Shown piece after piece: positions 45,858 through 60,420 of a stretch of DNA of 64,000 bases. Under the pieces are notes generated by a model, which saw nothing but the letters and a program-made list of their open reading frames with translations, made no database searches and was not told where the DNA came from. A program made the translations under genes and the position numbers. How positions within the stretch are numbered: the first letter of the stretch is position 1; the number at the start of each line of letters is the position of its first letter. Origin of the DNA: Apostichopus japonicus (Eukaryota; Echinodermata; Holothuroidea; Aspidochirotida; Stichopodidae); assembly GCF_037975245.1 (NCBI RefSeq), contig NC_092563.1, positions 14,002,001 to 14,066,000 on the forward strand. The letters run 5' to 3'.

Positions 45858-48800
45858 AAGAAGGGATACCAATTTATGAATCTCGGAATATGTTTCAATT
45901 GATGTTTCACTCTGAAACCAAAAGGAACAATATTAATGTTGAATTATGAAAAAATGAACACACAAAAAAGCCATATATATATATACATTTATATATATGT
46001 GATGATCATGCACAGAAGAATGAATCAAACATTTTGTAGAGCTCTGTAAACAAATTACTACATTTTTTAACTTCCAATCGCTTTTATCCAATTCATTAAC
46101 AAAGAATAGAGAGATAAATATCTAGACAAAATTAAAAACAGAATGGAAACAAAATAAATAATAATAACTGACAAAATATTTAACAAGGAAACCAAACCAA
46201 AGACACAAACATCCAATGTATACACTTTGTGATGTATGATCGAGAACGAGCTACAATTTATTTTAGACCGTTTGACATAAATTTGACTCGTTTTTCTCAC
46301 TTCCACTTATATTTACCAGAAAACTTACCCTTTCTCTTATCACGCAGAATGACTATTTTTCAATAGTTTTAATTTTATTCTATAAAAGAAATATATAGAT
46401 TATAATCAATCCTTTCAGATATTGACCAAATTTTGAAAAGGTCACTTTTAACAATCCACGTAAATATATTTTCAACCTGTGCAGATTTGTTTTAAGAAAA
46501 AACTAAATAATAACATTTGCAATTCTCCTCTAGCTTCTAGCTTCCCAACAGTCAAGGATTGTGAAGTATATTTCTAAACGAAAATGAAGAAAAAAATAAA
46601 ATAAATAAAAGTAAATACGACCAAATCGTGTGATTATAGTTTCACTCAAATTTTCTTTTCTTTTCTTCGTCTTCTGCTTCTTCTCCCATATATTCCTTCT
46701 CTTTTTGGAGGATTTTGTCTCGCCGGGGTAAAAATATTGATGTAGCGCAAAAAGAAACAAATTTCTCCAAATGAGTGACTGACTGACTGGTAACAATAAT
46801 GACAAAAAGTTTGGTTTAGCCAGACTATGTATGTACACCGACAATAAACGATGTAAAAACAATCGCATGACCGCACCCATTGTTTTTGTCCCAGTCTAGC
46901 AGTCTAGTCACGCTATGCAAACCGACATGTCTCTCAAAAGATAATTTGGCCCCTTTTTTTTGTCGTCCGGGGATATAAGGTGGCATAAGTCTTCACCTGT
47001 CACACCTGTCACCATAAAACTTTGATGTTTCTTGGCCAATATTTTCCCACGGACCAAAGACTCCCTCTCTAATGGCTTCGGCAGTAGTATGATAAAGGAG
47101 CCTGCTGAAGTATTACCTGTTATTTATGCCGAGAGCTATGTTCTGTTTGATTCAAAGTTTTGTTCCTAATTTATCAATGGGATGTAGTAACATAAACAAT
47201 GTCAGAAACTGTGAGTGAAAGGGGGGCCTCAGGATGCAGACAAAACCATTCATCTTCATACCATGAAGAATGGAAACTAAATGATAGAGGTACGCTGAGC
47301 CTATTCCCATTGCTACATCAGACCTAAGAGAGCACTAACTGTACAGGGTGGAGACGCAAACTTCACGCAACCTCTCTTCCTCTCCCTCCCATCCATCCCC
47401 CCCCCCCTCTCTCTCTCTCTATCTCTCATGTCTTCTGTATCTTTGGACTTGGAAGGTGACAGAGGTATACTCACTGATTAATTAAAAATCTCCCGAATGG
47501 GAGATGATAAATATTTGTAATAATAATTTATTAACATTTATATTTTATATACACTAAAAGGCAAAAGGACTCGTCCCGTCCTGTTCGCTACTCTGACAAT
47601 CCGTAATTAACACAAGCGTGTATTAAACCCTGCCAGTTTGACTTAACCTTTCTTGATTCATAGCCTGGGACTGGTCGTTAAGTGAATAATACAATTTGAG
47701 ATCATATCAAAGGGGGAACTTGACCCGTAAACTCCCAGTGGCAAGATTTAATTTCTTAAAAGTATTAAATTGATAAAGACCATTTGGGTCGAGATTCCAT
47801 GCCTCCACGTAGCTAACGTGAAGAGGCAGCTAAAACAGCGGGATGTATTTCATGGAATTTTAGCTTTGCCTGGACCTCTTGAAGATTTATTCTTAGGAGC
47901 ACATTTCTCTTGTTTCCTCACACTCCAACCCCTCCCCTCCCTCCCCTTCTCCGCTCCATCTCAGTCTCTCGCGCTCTGTTTGTGTGTGGGTGTGTGTGTG
48001 TCGTGTGTTATTTTTACTATTATGTTACTATCACTACAATACAACACACGCATGAACATGTGCACGTATACACATCGGGACATAACGAACATTCTTTTTC
48101 CTTATATACTTGCGGTTGCGTAACTTTGGCACTCAAAATACATATGGATAATTAAATAATTTTAGTCCTCGGAAATGACAGGTTGCGTTTGCAATGGGAC
48201 TTTCCCTCGGTAATGCATCGTGAGAACAAACGATATTTGTAAGACAGTTGTATGTACAGTTGTAACATCTATACAAGAACGTCGTTACTTTACAACAATA
48301 TTTAGCAACGGATAAACACAACTATATACATTGGTATACAATATTTCCATCGGCAAATGTCACCTATTGACATGCGTACTTCCCTAATTTGCAAGTTATA
48401 ATCTGGACTAGAGTGGCGATTGTGTGTAATCGTGGTACCTATTTACCAACTTATCGCAACTATTGAGGTCTTGGGGTGGAATTGAAGGAACGACAAGGAG
48501 GGGATGGAGGGTGAAAAAATACATAACGACGTTCGCATATGGAACGTCGCGCTTTTGTTATAACGAGCAGGCCTTGCGAGAGGGGAGTCTGAGGCCCGGG
48601 CCCGAAAAATGTGAGATCAAGGATAGTGTATTAACATTTTGGTAAAAAGAAAGGGGGCCCTGTAACTTGATTACTTAATTTTCCCCAGGTCCCAATCTAG
48701 CTCCGTTTGTCGGCGCCTCTGCGTGTGTGAGCTGTTAGACTGTGGTTACGTACGGTGACTGTCGCAAAACTGATAACAAACCGCTGCTTTGATAAGGATG

Positions 48801-50012
48801 TTGTAATTTGCGATAATTTTCGATACTTTAATCCCAGTACACAGTATAGTCGTAGAACGGCATGTATAGTTAACTTTAACTTTAAAATCACGGAGAATAT
48901 GTCGAACATATTCAAACTGTTTTTATTTCCAGTTTGTTGGTAAATAATGGGCAGGCTCATATAAATTGAGTCCACAACGCAAATAGCTTATTTTTTATAA
49001 GCGTTAATTTTGCGTACAGCAATAATGTTGCGTTATATGCGTTGCGTAGTATATAGTTTTACATATCGTGACAGATTTAACGCATATTGAAAGCATAAAG
49101 GTATATTACTATATCTAAATATAGCTTCAACTGATATATCGTCTTGAGGTCAAAACCTTAGCATAGAGAATACATGATAGTCAAGTTGGTATCACTGGTT
49201 GATGAAGTGTCCCTCATTGATAACTGGTAGCCAGTTAGAAGGATCATTACATCCGAACCTATATCGATCGATCGATGGAATCGAACACCAGATTATTTTG
49301 GATAGGCAAGAGAAATAGGCTACCGTTTAGAAATAAAGGAAAGTTAAATCTCCGTTTTTGTCATCTTTTTTTTTCTCGGAAGAAAAAGACAATTTAAAAT
49401 GGTGTTAAGCGATTCACCATAGTTTTTTTTTGGGGGGGGGGGGTTCCTGTGAATCATTCAGTATAAATTTTCACGAAAACATCTGTTTCCTTTCTGTCTG
49501 TCTGCATTTCTCTTAATATCTGTTTTCATTTCCTGTGTCTTACTGTTTATTTTATCCCCTCAATTTCCATTTTTAACTATGATTATTTTTTAACCTTTAT
49601 GTTTCTTTTTCATTTTTATGAAAGAATATTAAAGTTTTCAGCTTTCGTTTTAAATAATCAAAAGAACCTTACTTTGTTCAAAATGAAACACTGCAGTTTT
49701 ATTTATTAGGTTAGAGCCGGATTATAATGAGGTTAAAAGAAATATTTAATTAAATCCTGAATCTTACAAGTGAAAGGTAAAGTCATACAAAGTAAACCGT
49801 AAAATCGTAAAAAAAAAAGAAGATTATCAGTATATAGCCTAAAACAAAGTTTGGAAGTTCCGATTATTATGATTAATATGCATTTTTCGAGAATAAATTA
49901 TATTTGGGGATTAAGAGTAGGCACATTCATTCTTTTCTTTCTGTATGTGTGTTTTATTGGTACATCTGTTTTGTTTTGTCTTTGTCCATGACTAGAAAGC
50001 GAGTGTGTAATC
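45858..50012. other. long non-coding stretch, no gene seen
   Basis: About 4.1 kb without a recognised gene. It includes a (CT)n tract at 47406-47427 after a C run, a (GT)n-like patch at 47980-48008, a hairpin at 48527-48550 (CGACGTTC with GAACGTCG), and a GGCCCGGGCCC patch at 48592-48602. A stretch at 47517-47560 resembles the ATT-tailed end at 40.2 kb. A T run followed by 11 G lies at 49423-49443. Confidence 0.5.
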
Positions 50013-50046
50013 ATGAAGCTATTGGTTATTATTATTTTTATTGTTG

Positions 50047-50086
<40 letters not shown>

Positions 50087-50167
50087 TATTATTATTATTA
50101 TTAACATTATTATTATTAATATTAATATTATTATTATTACTATTAACATTATTATTATTACTATTGA

Positions 50168-50206
<39 letters not shown>

Positions 50207-50250
50207 GTTATTATTATTTTATTATTATGATCATTATCATTATTATTTAA
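50013..50250 (+). repeat. (ATT)n microsatellite
   Basis: About 220 bp of TTA/ATT units with scattered C, G and AATATT interruptions. The Ile/Leu/Tyr frames on both strands are translations of this repeat. Confidence 0.95.
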
Positions 50251-50547
50251 GTTTGCAATAAACGTTAGAAAGTATATTTACCTCAAGACAACAAAGAAGA
50301 ATAAGAACAAAGTTAATTTTATGCAAATTCAAAATGCTTTCTCTAGTTGTGTTGACTTATTTCGATAGATGTTGTTACATCTCTTTAGTGTGTTCGTAGT
50401 GATTTGTATTTGCATGTCCATTCAAGCATTTGGCAGGCTCTTAATGTTTCATTGGTGACTGAGTTATAATATTATTATATTAGTATTACGTTATGTTCTA
50501 TTTTCATTCTGTAACAGAAAACAGGTTTCGAATAAATGGAGGGATAA
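50251..50547. other. non-coding stretch, no gene seen
   Basis: Short AT-rich spacer between two (ATT)n tracts; nothing further recognised. Confidence 0.6.
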
Positions 50548-50573
50548 AATTATTATTATTATTATTATTGTTA

Positions 50574-50641
<68 letters not shown>

Positions 50642-50705
50642 GTTATTGTTATTATTGTTATCATCTTCATCATCATCATCATCGTCATCATCATCATTAT
50701 CATTA
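50548..50705 (+). repeat. (ATT)n then (ATC)n microsatellite
   Basis: An uninterrupted TTA run for most of its length turns into a TCA run at about 50660-50700, i.e. ATT units followed by ATC units. Such boundaries are usual where one base change has been spread by slippage. Confidence 0.95.
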
Positions 50706-51859
50706 GTATTATTTTATTTGTTTTGAAATCTTCACGCAGCTTGTTTAAAATGGAGACGAACTATTTCGATATGTTACACGGAAAGTGAAACATCATTGGA
50801 TGGCGTCTATACCTTGTTCAGTTTTATATGTTACCATGGATGATTGTGTTAACACAAAGCGTTTCAATATATGAACATCGATAGCCCAAACCGGTTCCTA
50901 ATGATTTTTAACAAATGCTCTATAAATCTGTTTGAAAAGTTCTTGAAACGTTGTGACCAGTTCAGCACATTTATTTATAGCCATATTTAGCAATAACGTT
51001 GTAAACTCTATTTTGTATCCGCTGAAGTGATACTTTCGCCAGACAAAGTTACAAATATATAACAATTCAGCTGCTTCAAGGATCGTTAGAATTATGCACG
51101 TGACAGATTATTTTAACACAAAAAAATCTTAATACAGACTTTGATTAATTAGTATAACATGTGAGAGAAATATTTGTGGCGTTCTTGGTATTCTGTAAAA
51201 AATGTCCCTCTTGTATTTATAAATGAAATGATGTGTTCGTCGAGTACTTCGGTTCCGTGTTTGATGAGAATGTTACCGTTTCACGCGTGACGCCCTCTAA
51301 ATGCCTCTCTCGAAAAGTCGGTAAAATCACACGATAGAACTCAATGAAGTCAGATGGTTTCCAAAGCTCTCGTTTGCATTAAAATTTACCGCAATCTCTT
51401 GTTACCATGCCAGTGGGGAGGGGGGTGGGGGAAGTGTTAGACCACTCCTCCGGGACCAGGACGCCCTTAGCGCGAGTCCAGGAGGATGAATGGGGCATCT
51501 ATCCCCTCCACCCTTCAGCGTCACTCAAAACTTCGAAAGAATTTATTCGCACAGCCTTGCTTAATGCCTTGTTATTAATTTTGTATTAATTTCAAATTCA
51601 CATTGTTGGGGCAACACAAATCCAAGATTGAAGGCTAATTGACTGGCTAAATACTACACTTGTTTATGCAAAGAGATGCGAAGTTACGGGACCCATCGCA
51701 AGACACATAGATTTAACTGGATATACGGGTTGAGCCGCCGCCGCAGCTGCAGTGTGCATTAATACAGTGAGCGTTTTCCGGGTCAACTTATACAAGCAGA
51801 CTCCCTACAGAAAATAACCGGCCATGTTGCATGATTAAGCTGACATCTTATTTCAAAAT
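50706..51859. other. non-coding stretch, no gene seen
   Basis: A G-rich patch at 51415-51435 begins the 60-codon frame 51407-51589, which is not recognisable. GCCGCCGCCGCAGC at 51733-51746 is a short GC-rich island. Nothing else stands out. Confidence 0.5.
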
Positions 51860-52455
51860 CTGCCCCCCCCCCTTTTCTATACCTCTGTTCCGTTCCACGC
51901 CGCTGATCCTTTCCAATCATACGGTACTTTCCCCTGTATACATCCGTCCTCTCCGCACCCCCTCTACCCTCCACATCAGGATACCTCTGTCGCCCTCAAC
52001 ACCGCTGATGCCATATACACCTATGCCCCATCCAGTCTCTGGCCATACACCTCTACATCTCCTCCTCCTCTCTGCATATATGTCCCTTCAATGCCTCCAT
52101 CACCCCTCCCCTACCACACACCTCTGTCGTGTCGCACCCTATACCATTCCTTCCACATACATTCCCTCGATAAAACTGTCCCCTCACACCTCCACGTATG
52201 CCACTTCCATGCCTCTGTAAACCCCCATATCTCCGTTACCCTCTGCACATCTACATCCCACCCCACCCCTTCTATATATAACCCCCTCAATGCCTCTGTC
52301 ACCCCCTACACACCTGCCACATTCAAATATTTCTCCCTCCTCACCTATGTCCCAATCCTCATCTCTGCCACCCTTCACACTTTTGTCACTCTCCACACCT
52401 CCGTCACGCTGGCCCCCTCTACACCCCTGTCTATACCCCCGCCCCCACGTCATTA
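51860..52455 (+). repeat. C/T-rich cryptic minisatellite, ~600 bp
   Basis: The plus strand is strongly C-rich and G-poor and repeats loose variants of CCTCTGTCACCC, CACACCTC and TACACC at irregular spacing of roughly 20-40 bp. Overlapping frames on both strands stay open because stop codons are rare in such DNA (Pro/Ser/Thr/His-rich on one strand, Gly/Arg-rich on the other). It is not coding in my view. Confidence 0.7.
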
Positions 52456-54888
52456 AACCTTGCTGTGTTCGCCGTTGTAAGCCTTCGATTAGCTGGCGAC
52501 AAGGTTACTAGATCACCGAAGAACATTGTCAATGACACCGGCTTACTTTCTCTTCCGTTCCTGTAAGTTCCTAACAGACAGTTTCGATATGTTATTAAGG
52601 AGTACAGAATCAACATGTAAGGCAGAATGTAACCGATCTATTGCGTAAATCGAGATCAGTGGGCGTCCTCACGAGTCATCATTGCAAGACAATATGTTGT
52701 ATGGAAGGATTAGTACTCGGGGAAAACAATGTATTCCTTAAATGAATCAATTCTACATTTACGCTATATATAGATTGCCAATTTGACCAAAATTCCCATC
52801 GAGAGCAATACTCGAATAATATTGCAAATTATAGATAATATTCCAGAAATCCATCTTTATTTTATTTACCAAGTAATAAGGAAGCAATTCTACGCAAATT
52901 TCAACATTTCAACAAAACAAAAAAATCGTATCGTATCGTATCGTTATTGGAAATGAAACCTAAATAGCCACACTAAGAGGTATGTGCTGCTCAACTATGT
53001 GTGATTCAAGCATCAAATAACTGTGAAAAAATTATTTTAAAAAAAAATCAACGCAACAAAGCTGCATTTAAAATTCTTTTGTATCAGCTCGAAATATGCT
53101 ACAATACGTAACAAGGACTGCACGACAATTCTCATCATTTCTTCTTTTGTCCTGCTATATTTTTTTCTTTCCCCATCCCCCCTCCCCACCCCCTTTCCCA
53201 TACAGTATGTACCTTCTTCAATGCCGGGGACCTAAGCAGTCAGACAGAAAGAACATAAGGTACTGTAAGAACCGTGTAGTGTTGAAAACAATGTAAAATT
53301 AACTTTGACCTATAAAGGCTATAATCATCAAATTTGTATTGCCTAATCTTAATGGATTACCTCGAAATGGCAAAATGAAAAACGCTGCAAATTACTTTCC
53401 TTTCACAGGTTACGTGACGTTAGTACCATTCCAAGAAACATTCGATTTACCCATGAAACTATAAGACCACAACAAAATTTTTAAAAATGGAAATTTACGT
53501 AAAACAAAACAACGCTAAGGTTATTGATAGGGAAAAGCATATGCAATGGGCAAGATATCGCTACGGACTGTTACAGACTATAGTAGTGGAATAGCCTTAA
53601 CACACGAAAACTAATATAGAACTGGATATGGTGTTTTGATTCGTGGAAGGTTCATTGTTTTGAACTTTACTGTTTTAGGTACACGTGGGCTTGTTTTGAT
53701 GCGGCTCCTATTGTTTCAGATCGAAACAATACAACGGTCACCGACAACGTTTTGGGATCATAATTCCCCTATCGTAATGGTCTCTTAATAGGCTACATCT
53801 CTCTATTGACTGCAATGTACACAAGTTTTCCATAGCCGTTTCTAACTTCTCAAATTGTTATTAGTGACAATATATTACCAGCCGAGGACATGCTTACCAT
53901 TCCAAACAAGATGAAAAAGTAAAACAAGAATATCCGTCTTTTCACGATAAAGACAAATTCTAATCAGGAGTTATACAGTGAATTATCACAACATTTGTGG
54001 TTGAGAAGAAATTATACCTTTATAACAAACGTAGGAGAAATGTTATATATCTAAGTTGTTTTTTTTTGGAAATTGCGTATTCAATTAGTCTCCCATCCTA
54101 AATAAATTTCAGTTATGGACAGGAAGTTGTTGGTTAGGATGAGTAAATGACCTTATAACCGATTTAAACAAAAAGAAAAAAAATAGGCCTACACATTGTG
54201 TGGAAATGCGAATCGGTGTCAGATATTTCGTAAATCTATCTATGAAATTGCCGTAAGGCTAAACTATAACGGCAAACTACGCCGGGAGAATTCAATCTGC
54301 CAATCATCATAATTAATGAAGAAATATAGGTCGGGGAGTTCAAAACTATATATTGCAATCAGTGTTTAGGTCGATCCAATAAATGCCTCTATGTTTCCAC
54401 ATTGTGCAGTCACTATTTAGTTAGTCGCGAAGTTGTCTCTATGTATAATTCGGCGTGGCGTATATAGTACCGTACTCCTTATGTACACTGTTGTTTCATG
54501 TGCCATTTTATAGGTCATTATCACATGTATGTCATTTCATGTGCCAAAAGTATGGTCTAATAACACAGGACATTACGTCAGCCCATGCACCTACCACCCC
54601 CCCCCCTTCCCACATACGCACACACACACACACACACCCGCACGAAAAACGTTTGTTCACTCAGAAAATTATGACGCCATAAAAAGTAGTTTGAATGCAG
54701 TTTATGAACTGTCTTTATTAAAGGCCGGTATAAATAACACGTAAGTACACCATGGCATGTCAGGCACAACATATTGAGAACCGTTTGATTTTCTTCTACC
54801 CTCACCCCCCCCCCCCGCCCCAACGTGACCATCGATTATACGAATAATTTTGAGGATTAAACTATCTAGTGATAATTTAGTATTGTTG
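52456..54888. other. non-coding stretch with small microsatellites
   Basis: A pentanucleotide (GTATC)n of about four units lies at 52925-52944, C-rich DNA at 53170-53200 and 54596-54610, (CA)n at 54618-54637 and a C run at 54805-54815. At 53408 an acceptor-like CTTTCACAG precedes a short open frame beginning LRDVSTIPRN that ends at TAA 53482; I give it little weight. Confidence 0.5.
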
Positions 54889-55059
54889 TTATGATTATGA
54901 TTAATATGATTATTTTTATTATGATTATTATTATTATTGTTGTTGTTGTTTTCACTATTATTATGATTATTATTATGATTATAGTTGTTGTTATTATTAT
55001 TATTATTATTTTTATTATTATTATTATCATCGTCATCGTCATCATCATCATCATCATCA

Positions 55060-55090
<31 letters not shown>

Positions 55091-55110
55091 ACTTATTATT
55101 ATTGGTTCAT
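54889..55110 (+). repeat. (ATT)n/(ATC)n/(GTT)n microsatellite
   Basis: About 220 bp of trinucleotide units, mainly ATT with stretches of GTT near 54940 and TCA/TCG near 55025-55060. Overlapping Ile-rich frames are artefacts. Confidence 0.95.
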
Positions 55111-57266
<2,156 letters not shown>

Positions 57267-57269
<3 letters not shown>

Positions 57270-57534
57270 CGTGTATTCATGACAAAGCTATAAATGTAGA
57301 CATGATCATACAAGTTTATTATTAATAAAGTTTATAACCCCTCCCCCTCCCCTCCCTCTTGAAAGATGACACTGACCCCCCCCCCCCCCCCCCGTTGGTT
57401 TCCCTTGACTGAGAAAGGAATGGCAATGATATGAACAATCGTCTAACCTTATTTATTACACCCTTAGGTTAAGTACACGGTAACGTCATCCACCCCCCGT
57501 TTACTACACTCGTCGCCCTACAGTCGACTGCTAA
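57267..57534. other. non-coding stretch, C runs
   Basis: Short AT-rich sequence with a 17-residue C run at 57377-57393 and a CCCCCC run at 57492-57498. Its right end leads directly into the hammerhead-like motif. Confidence 0.55.
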
Positions 57535-57577
57535 GTATTGCTGACGAAGGTCCCAGGGGGACTGAAAATTCCAATAT
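57535..57577 (+). ncRNA. hammerhead ribozyme motif, minimal Penelope type
   Basis: The invariant core CTGACGA (57541-57547) is followed by a stem II hairpin, AGGTCCC closing on GGGACT around an AGG loop with one bulged G, then GAAA (57564-57567). After GAAA, AT-TC makes a two-pair stem III without a loop (A-U, A-U) and leaves C (57571) in the position of the cleaved residue. Stem I pairs TATTG (57536-57540) with CAATA (57572-57576), plus a possible G-U. This tiny stem III with GAAA next to the cleavage triplet is the layout described for hammerheads in the terminal repeats of Penelope-like retroelements, where they are thought to act in RNA processing. Stem II begins with A-U, not the usual G-C, and has a bulge, so activity may be low. 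A chance match of the core plus three stems is unlikely. Confidence 0.62.
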
Positions 57578-57643
57578 ATTTTCTAAATCTTTACTCCTTA
57601 TTTGTCAATTATGAGTCATATCTTATTTCTCTGTTTTTTCTCT

Positions 57644-57710
<67 letters not shown>

Positions 57711-57735
57711 CATATATATATATATATTACGTTCC
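57578..57735 (+). mobile_element. Penelope-like terminal fragment with (TA)n
   Basis: Directly after the hammerhead motif comes about 75 bp, ATTTTCTAAATCTTTACTCC to TCTCTAATAATATA, that matches the arms of the palindrome at 9649-9804 at most positions (shared CTTATTTGTCAATTATGAG and CATATCTTATTTCTCTG). It runs into (TA)n at 57645-57707 and a second TA patch to 57729. Linkage to a hammerhead motif and an inverted relative elsewhere make a Penelope-like origin likely. No reverse transcriptase or GIY-YIG endonuclease frame remains. Confidence 0.55.
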
Positions 57736-60249
57736 TGTAACCTTCTATAAATCAGTACTGAGGCTCTCAGCACTACACAGTCAGCCTGATCTTCATTTTA
57801 GATTTTTATTTTTAATTTCCAACTTTTTTTTCAAATACACCATACGCTCCTCACTAGAATCACTATCTATCAAGCCAATTCGAAACAGATAGAGAGAAAG
57901 CGAGAGATAGAGAGAGAAAAAATAAGACACAAATTTAAAAATCATAACCTCCCTAAGCTTACCTCATACCTTATATTAACAGATATTGACATTTGTCGCC
58001 ATTGAAACCTGAAACGATTGTCCGAGCTAATTTGGATTGAAATTATCAAGGGTAACATTAAACCACGACGGGTTTTTTTTTTTGCTCAGTTTTAATCGTA
58101 AAATCAGTTTGTCAAATGTTGATTGACCGAAGAAGTGGTCATACTACAGCCTTCATCTTTTGTTCATATACAAACAGTTTTTCTTTGATCCGAGATTTAA
58201 GAGACGTTGTTTACCAAATGGATCTTATCTAGAGTCGTGTGGTCATCATTATCATCTTCATTATCATCATCGGTCTGTCTGTCTGTCTGTCCTCTTCAAA
58301 TTTTCTAAAGGTAGTAACGTATGGTTATACCAAAGGTAAACTTTAGAATCACCAATATGTAATACACTGTTATATATAGTCATCAATGATGAACGTTAGC
58401 ATAGTGGGGACACATCAAGATGTGAACCCATGGAGCCCCATCCCACATCACCTGTTCCCCAAACCTGCCAAAAAAAAATGAGATCAATACATTCTTTATA
58501 TGATTGGAGCTAGGTACTTGGCAGTTATAAAAAAAGATAAAAACAACCATGTCCTTCAGCGAAGTAATGCAATGACCTGGTTTGAACTTTCTCCACATAT
58601 GGAACATGGTTTTCAAATCCCTTAATCTCCAAGCCCTAATCCTAATCCCTTGCAAAAGAAAAATACAAAATAAGGTAAAAAAAATAACTAAGAATTAAAC
58701 GAGTGAATAAACAATGGACAATAGAAAAAGTTCAACTACACACAAGGTGTCTCAAAACGAAAGATATGATTTAACATAAAAAAAAACACCTTTTAAACTT
58801 TGATTGAACTAATACGGTACTTTCACAGCAATCGCCTGTGTTTTTTTTTTCCTTCAGCCTAGCCTGCTTTGCATAACAGAATCGGGACACATTTGCTATT
58901 GTCAAGTTCTATATAGGTATAGTTGTCATTTAACTTAGCACCCCAGGAGAGGTGATGGGAGGGGGTAGGGGGCAGAAATATTTCATATCATTCAAACGGA
59001 TCATTTAAGCAATAACTTGATTGAGTCTGGAGATAATCGCTGATTAAATTTAAAATAAAACAATCTTTATAATAAAAACGCGAATAACAATACTTGATTT
59101 AACTTTTCCCACGTCACAAAGCTTGTTCATGACCTTCTGGTCGCAAATGTTAGCCTATCAGGAACCATTCCTTTTTTTTCACTTTCCTGCATTGTTTCGT
59201 TATCTTTTCCTTGCTACGTATCATGCATTATTTCTGTGAAGGATATCTCATGCATGGAATATAGATAGCAAAAGCTGTTGTACATGGCATATTATCATTT
59301 TGACCCCTGTCAACTCCGTGGATGATCGTGTTTTAGATCATAAACCAGAAATGAGATTACGTAATAGCTTCACTCAATGCGATAGATAACAGGAAGTTAA
59401 GATCTGACCATGTTTCCGCTAAATTGTGATTAAATCTCGCCTCTTTCTCATGATGGCCATAAACGCATCTCATAACCGAGACTAAATATGCGTTTTTGAC
59501 GTGCTGACAGGTTTAACCAAGTTCCGGCTTGGAGCCGCTGAACAAATTAACAAAGAGTGAAGGGGAAAAAAAAGGAAAATTAACTTCAGGTATTAAGGGT
59601 AAAAAAAAAAAAAATTTGATTAAAATTCATGTTCGTCGGTGAGGGTTTATTTGAGAAGGTTATTAAGAGAAATTATTGTCAAACTTCATTATTTAAAAAC
59701 GCGAGGGTTTTTTACTTGAAATAATTAACATTAAGATGGACAATGACCACGTCTTAAAATTACAACCGAGGTTTTTCTTCTTCTTCTTGTCTTTGTTTTA
59801 CGTACATAACAAAGTAAACACGTTTGATAATATATACATTAAATCAAGATATATGCCACGTGTGTAATTAAAATTTGGACAAGACATAAAGCTATGGAAT
59901 ACATTGTGAGCTTAATAAACCGTTGATGAACGAAATCCTTCTGCAATGCGTCAAAAGAATCTATTACGTAAGTCCCAGGTAGATACAGACGAACAAAGAG
60001 GAGAGAGGGCATTATGAGATTGATGCACTGGGACGACGTATAATGAATGACAAAGGCTTTTAAGGGGTGGGATGGGGGGGGGAAGGGGTGGGCTGGATCC
60101 ACTATTTGTTGAGATCAATGACACAGTATATATAGGTAATTCCGAGTCATTCTCCTAGCATCGTTTGCGGCTCTTTTTTAGGTTTTTTTTTCATGGGGGT
60201 AGATGGGTGGCTTGGCTGAACCTCCAAGTTCTCCAAACTATTATTTTTT
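57736..60249. other. non-coding stretch, no gene seen
   Basis: AT-rich, with (GTCT)n at 58272-58290, a T run at 58073-58084 and A runs at 59567 and 59600. On the minus strand a T-rich tract ending TTTTTGGCAG (58465-58474) precedes a 26-codon open stretch, but nothing recognisable is encoded. G-rich DNA lies at 60066-60092. Confidence 0.5.
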
Positions 60250-60345
60250 TTTTATTTATTATAAATATTATTATTATTAATATTATTATTATTATTGATT
60301 TTCTTTTTATTGTTATTATTGTTATCATTCTTATTCTTCTTCTTC

Positions 60346-60377
<32 letters not shown>

Positions 60378-60420
60378 ACTATAATTATTAATTATTATTA
60401 TTATTATTATTATAATAAGT
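60250..60420 (+). repeat. (ATT)n/(TTC)n microsatellite
   Basis: Mostly TTA units with a TTC patch at about 60330-60348 and AATTATTA interruptions. Ile-rich frames here are artefacts. Confidence 0.95.

Noticed and set aside
45434-45910. 158-codon hydrophobic minus-strand frame that looks like a membrane protein
   Set aside because: It runs through a tandem array of 140-151 bp units; hydrophobicity follows from AT-rich, T-rich codons and the units are not in a constant frame.
51831-52511. Several overlapping Pro/Ser/His-rich and Gly/Arg-rich frames
   Set aside because: C-rich, G-poor DNA lacks stop codons in most frames, so frames on both strands stay open without selection.
53409-53484. Terminal-exon-like segment starting LRDVSTIPRN
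   Set aside because: Only 24 codons, average acceptor, no recognisable peptide and no clear polyadenylation signal.
58383-58655. 90-codon minus-strand frame with an internal acceptor-like TTTTTGGCAG
   Set aside because: No recognisable domain; the T run that makes the acceptor also gives a string of Phe codons.
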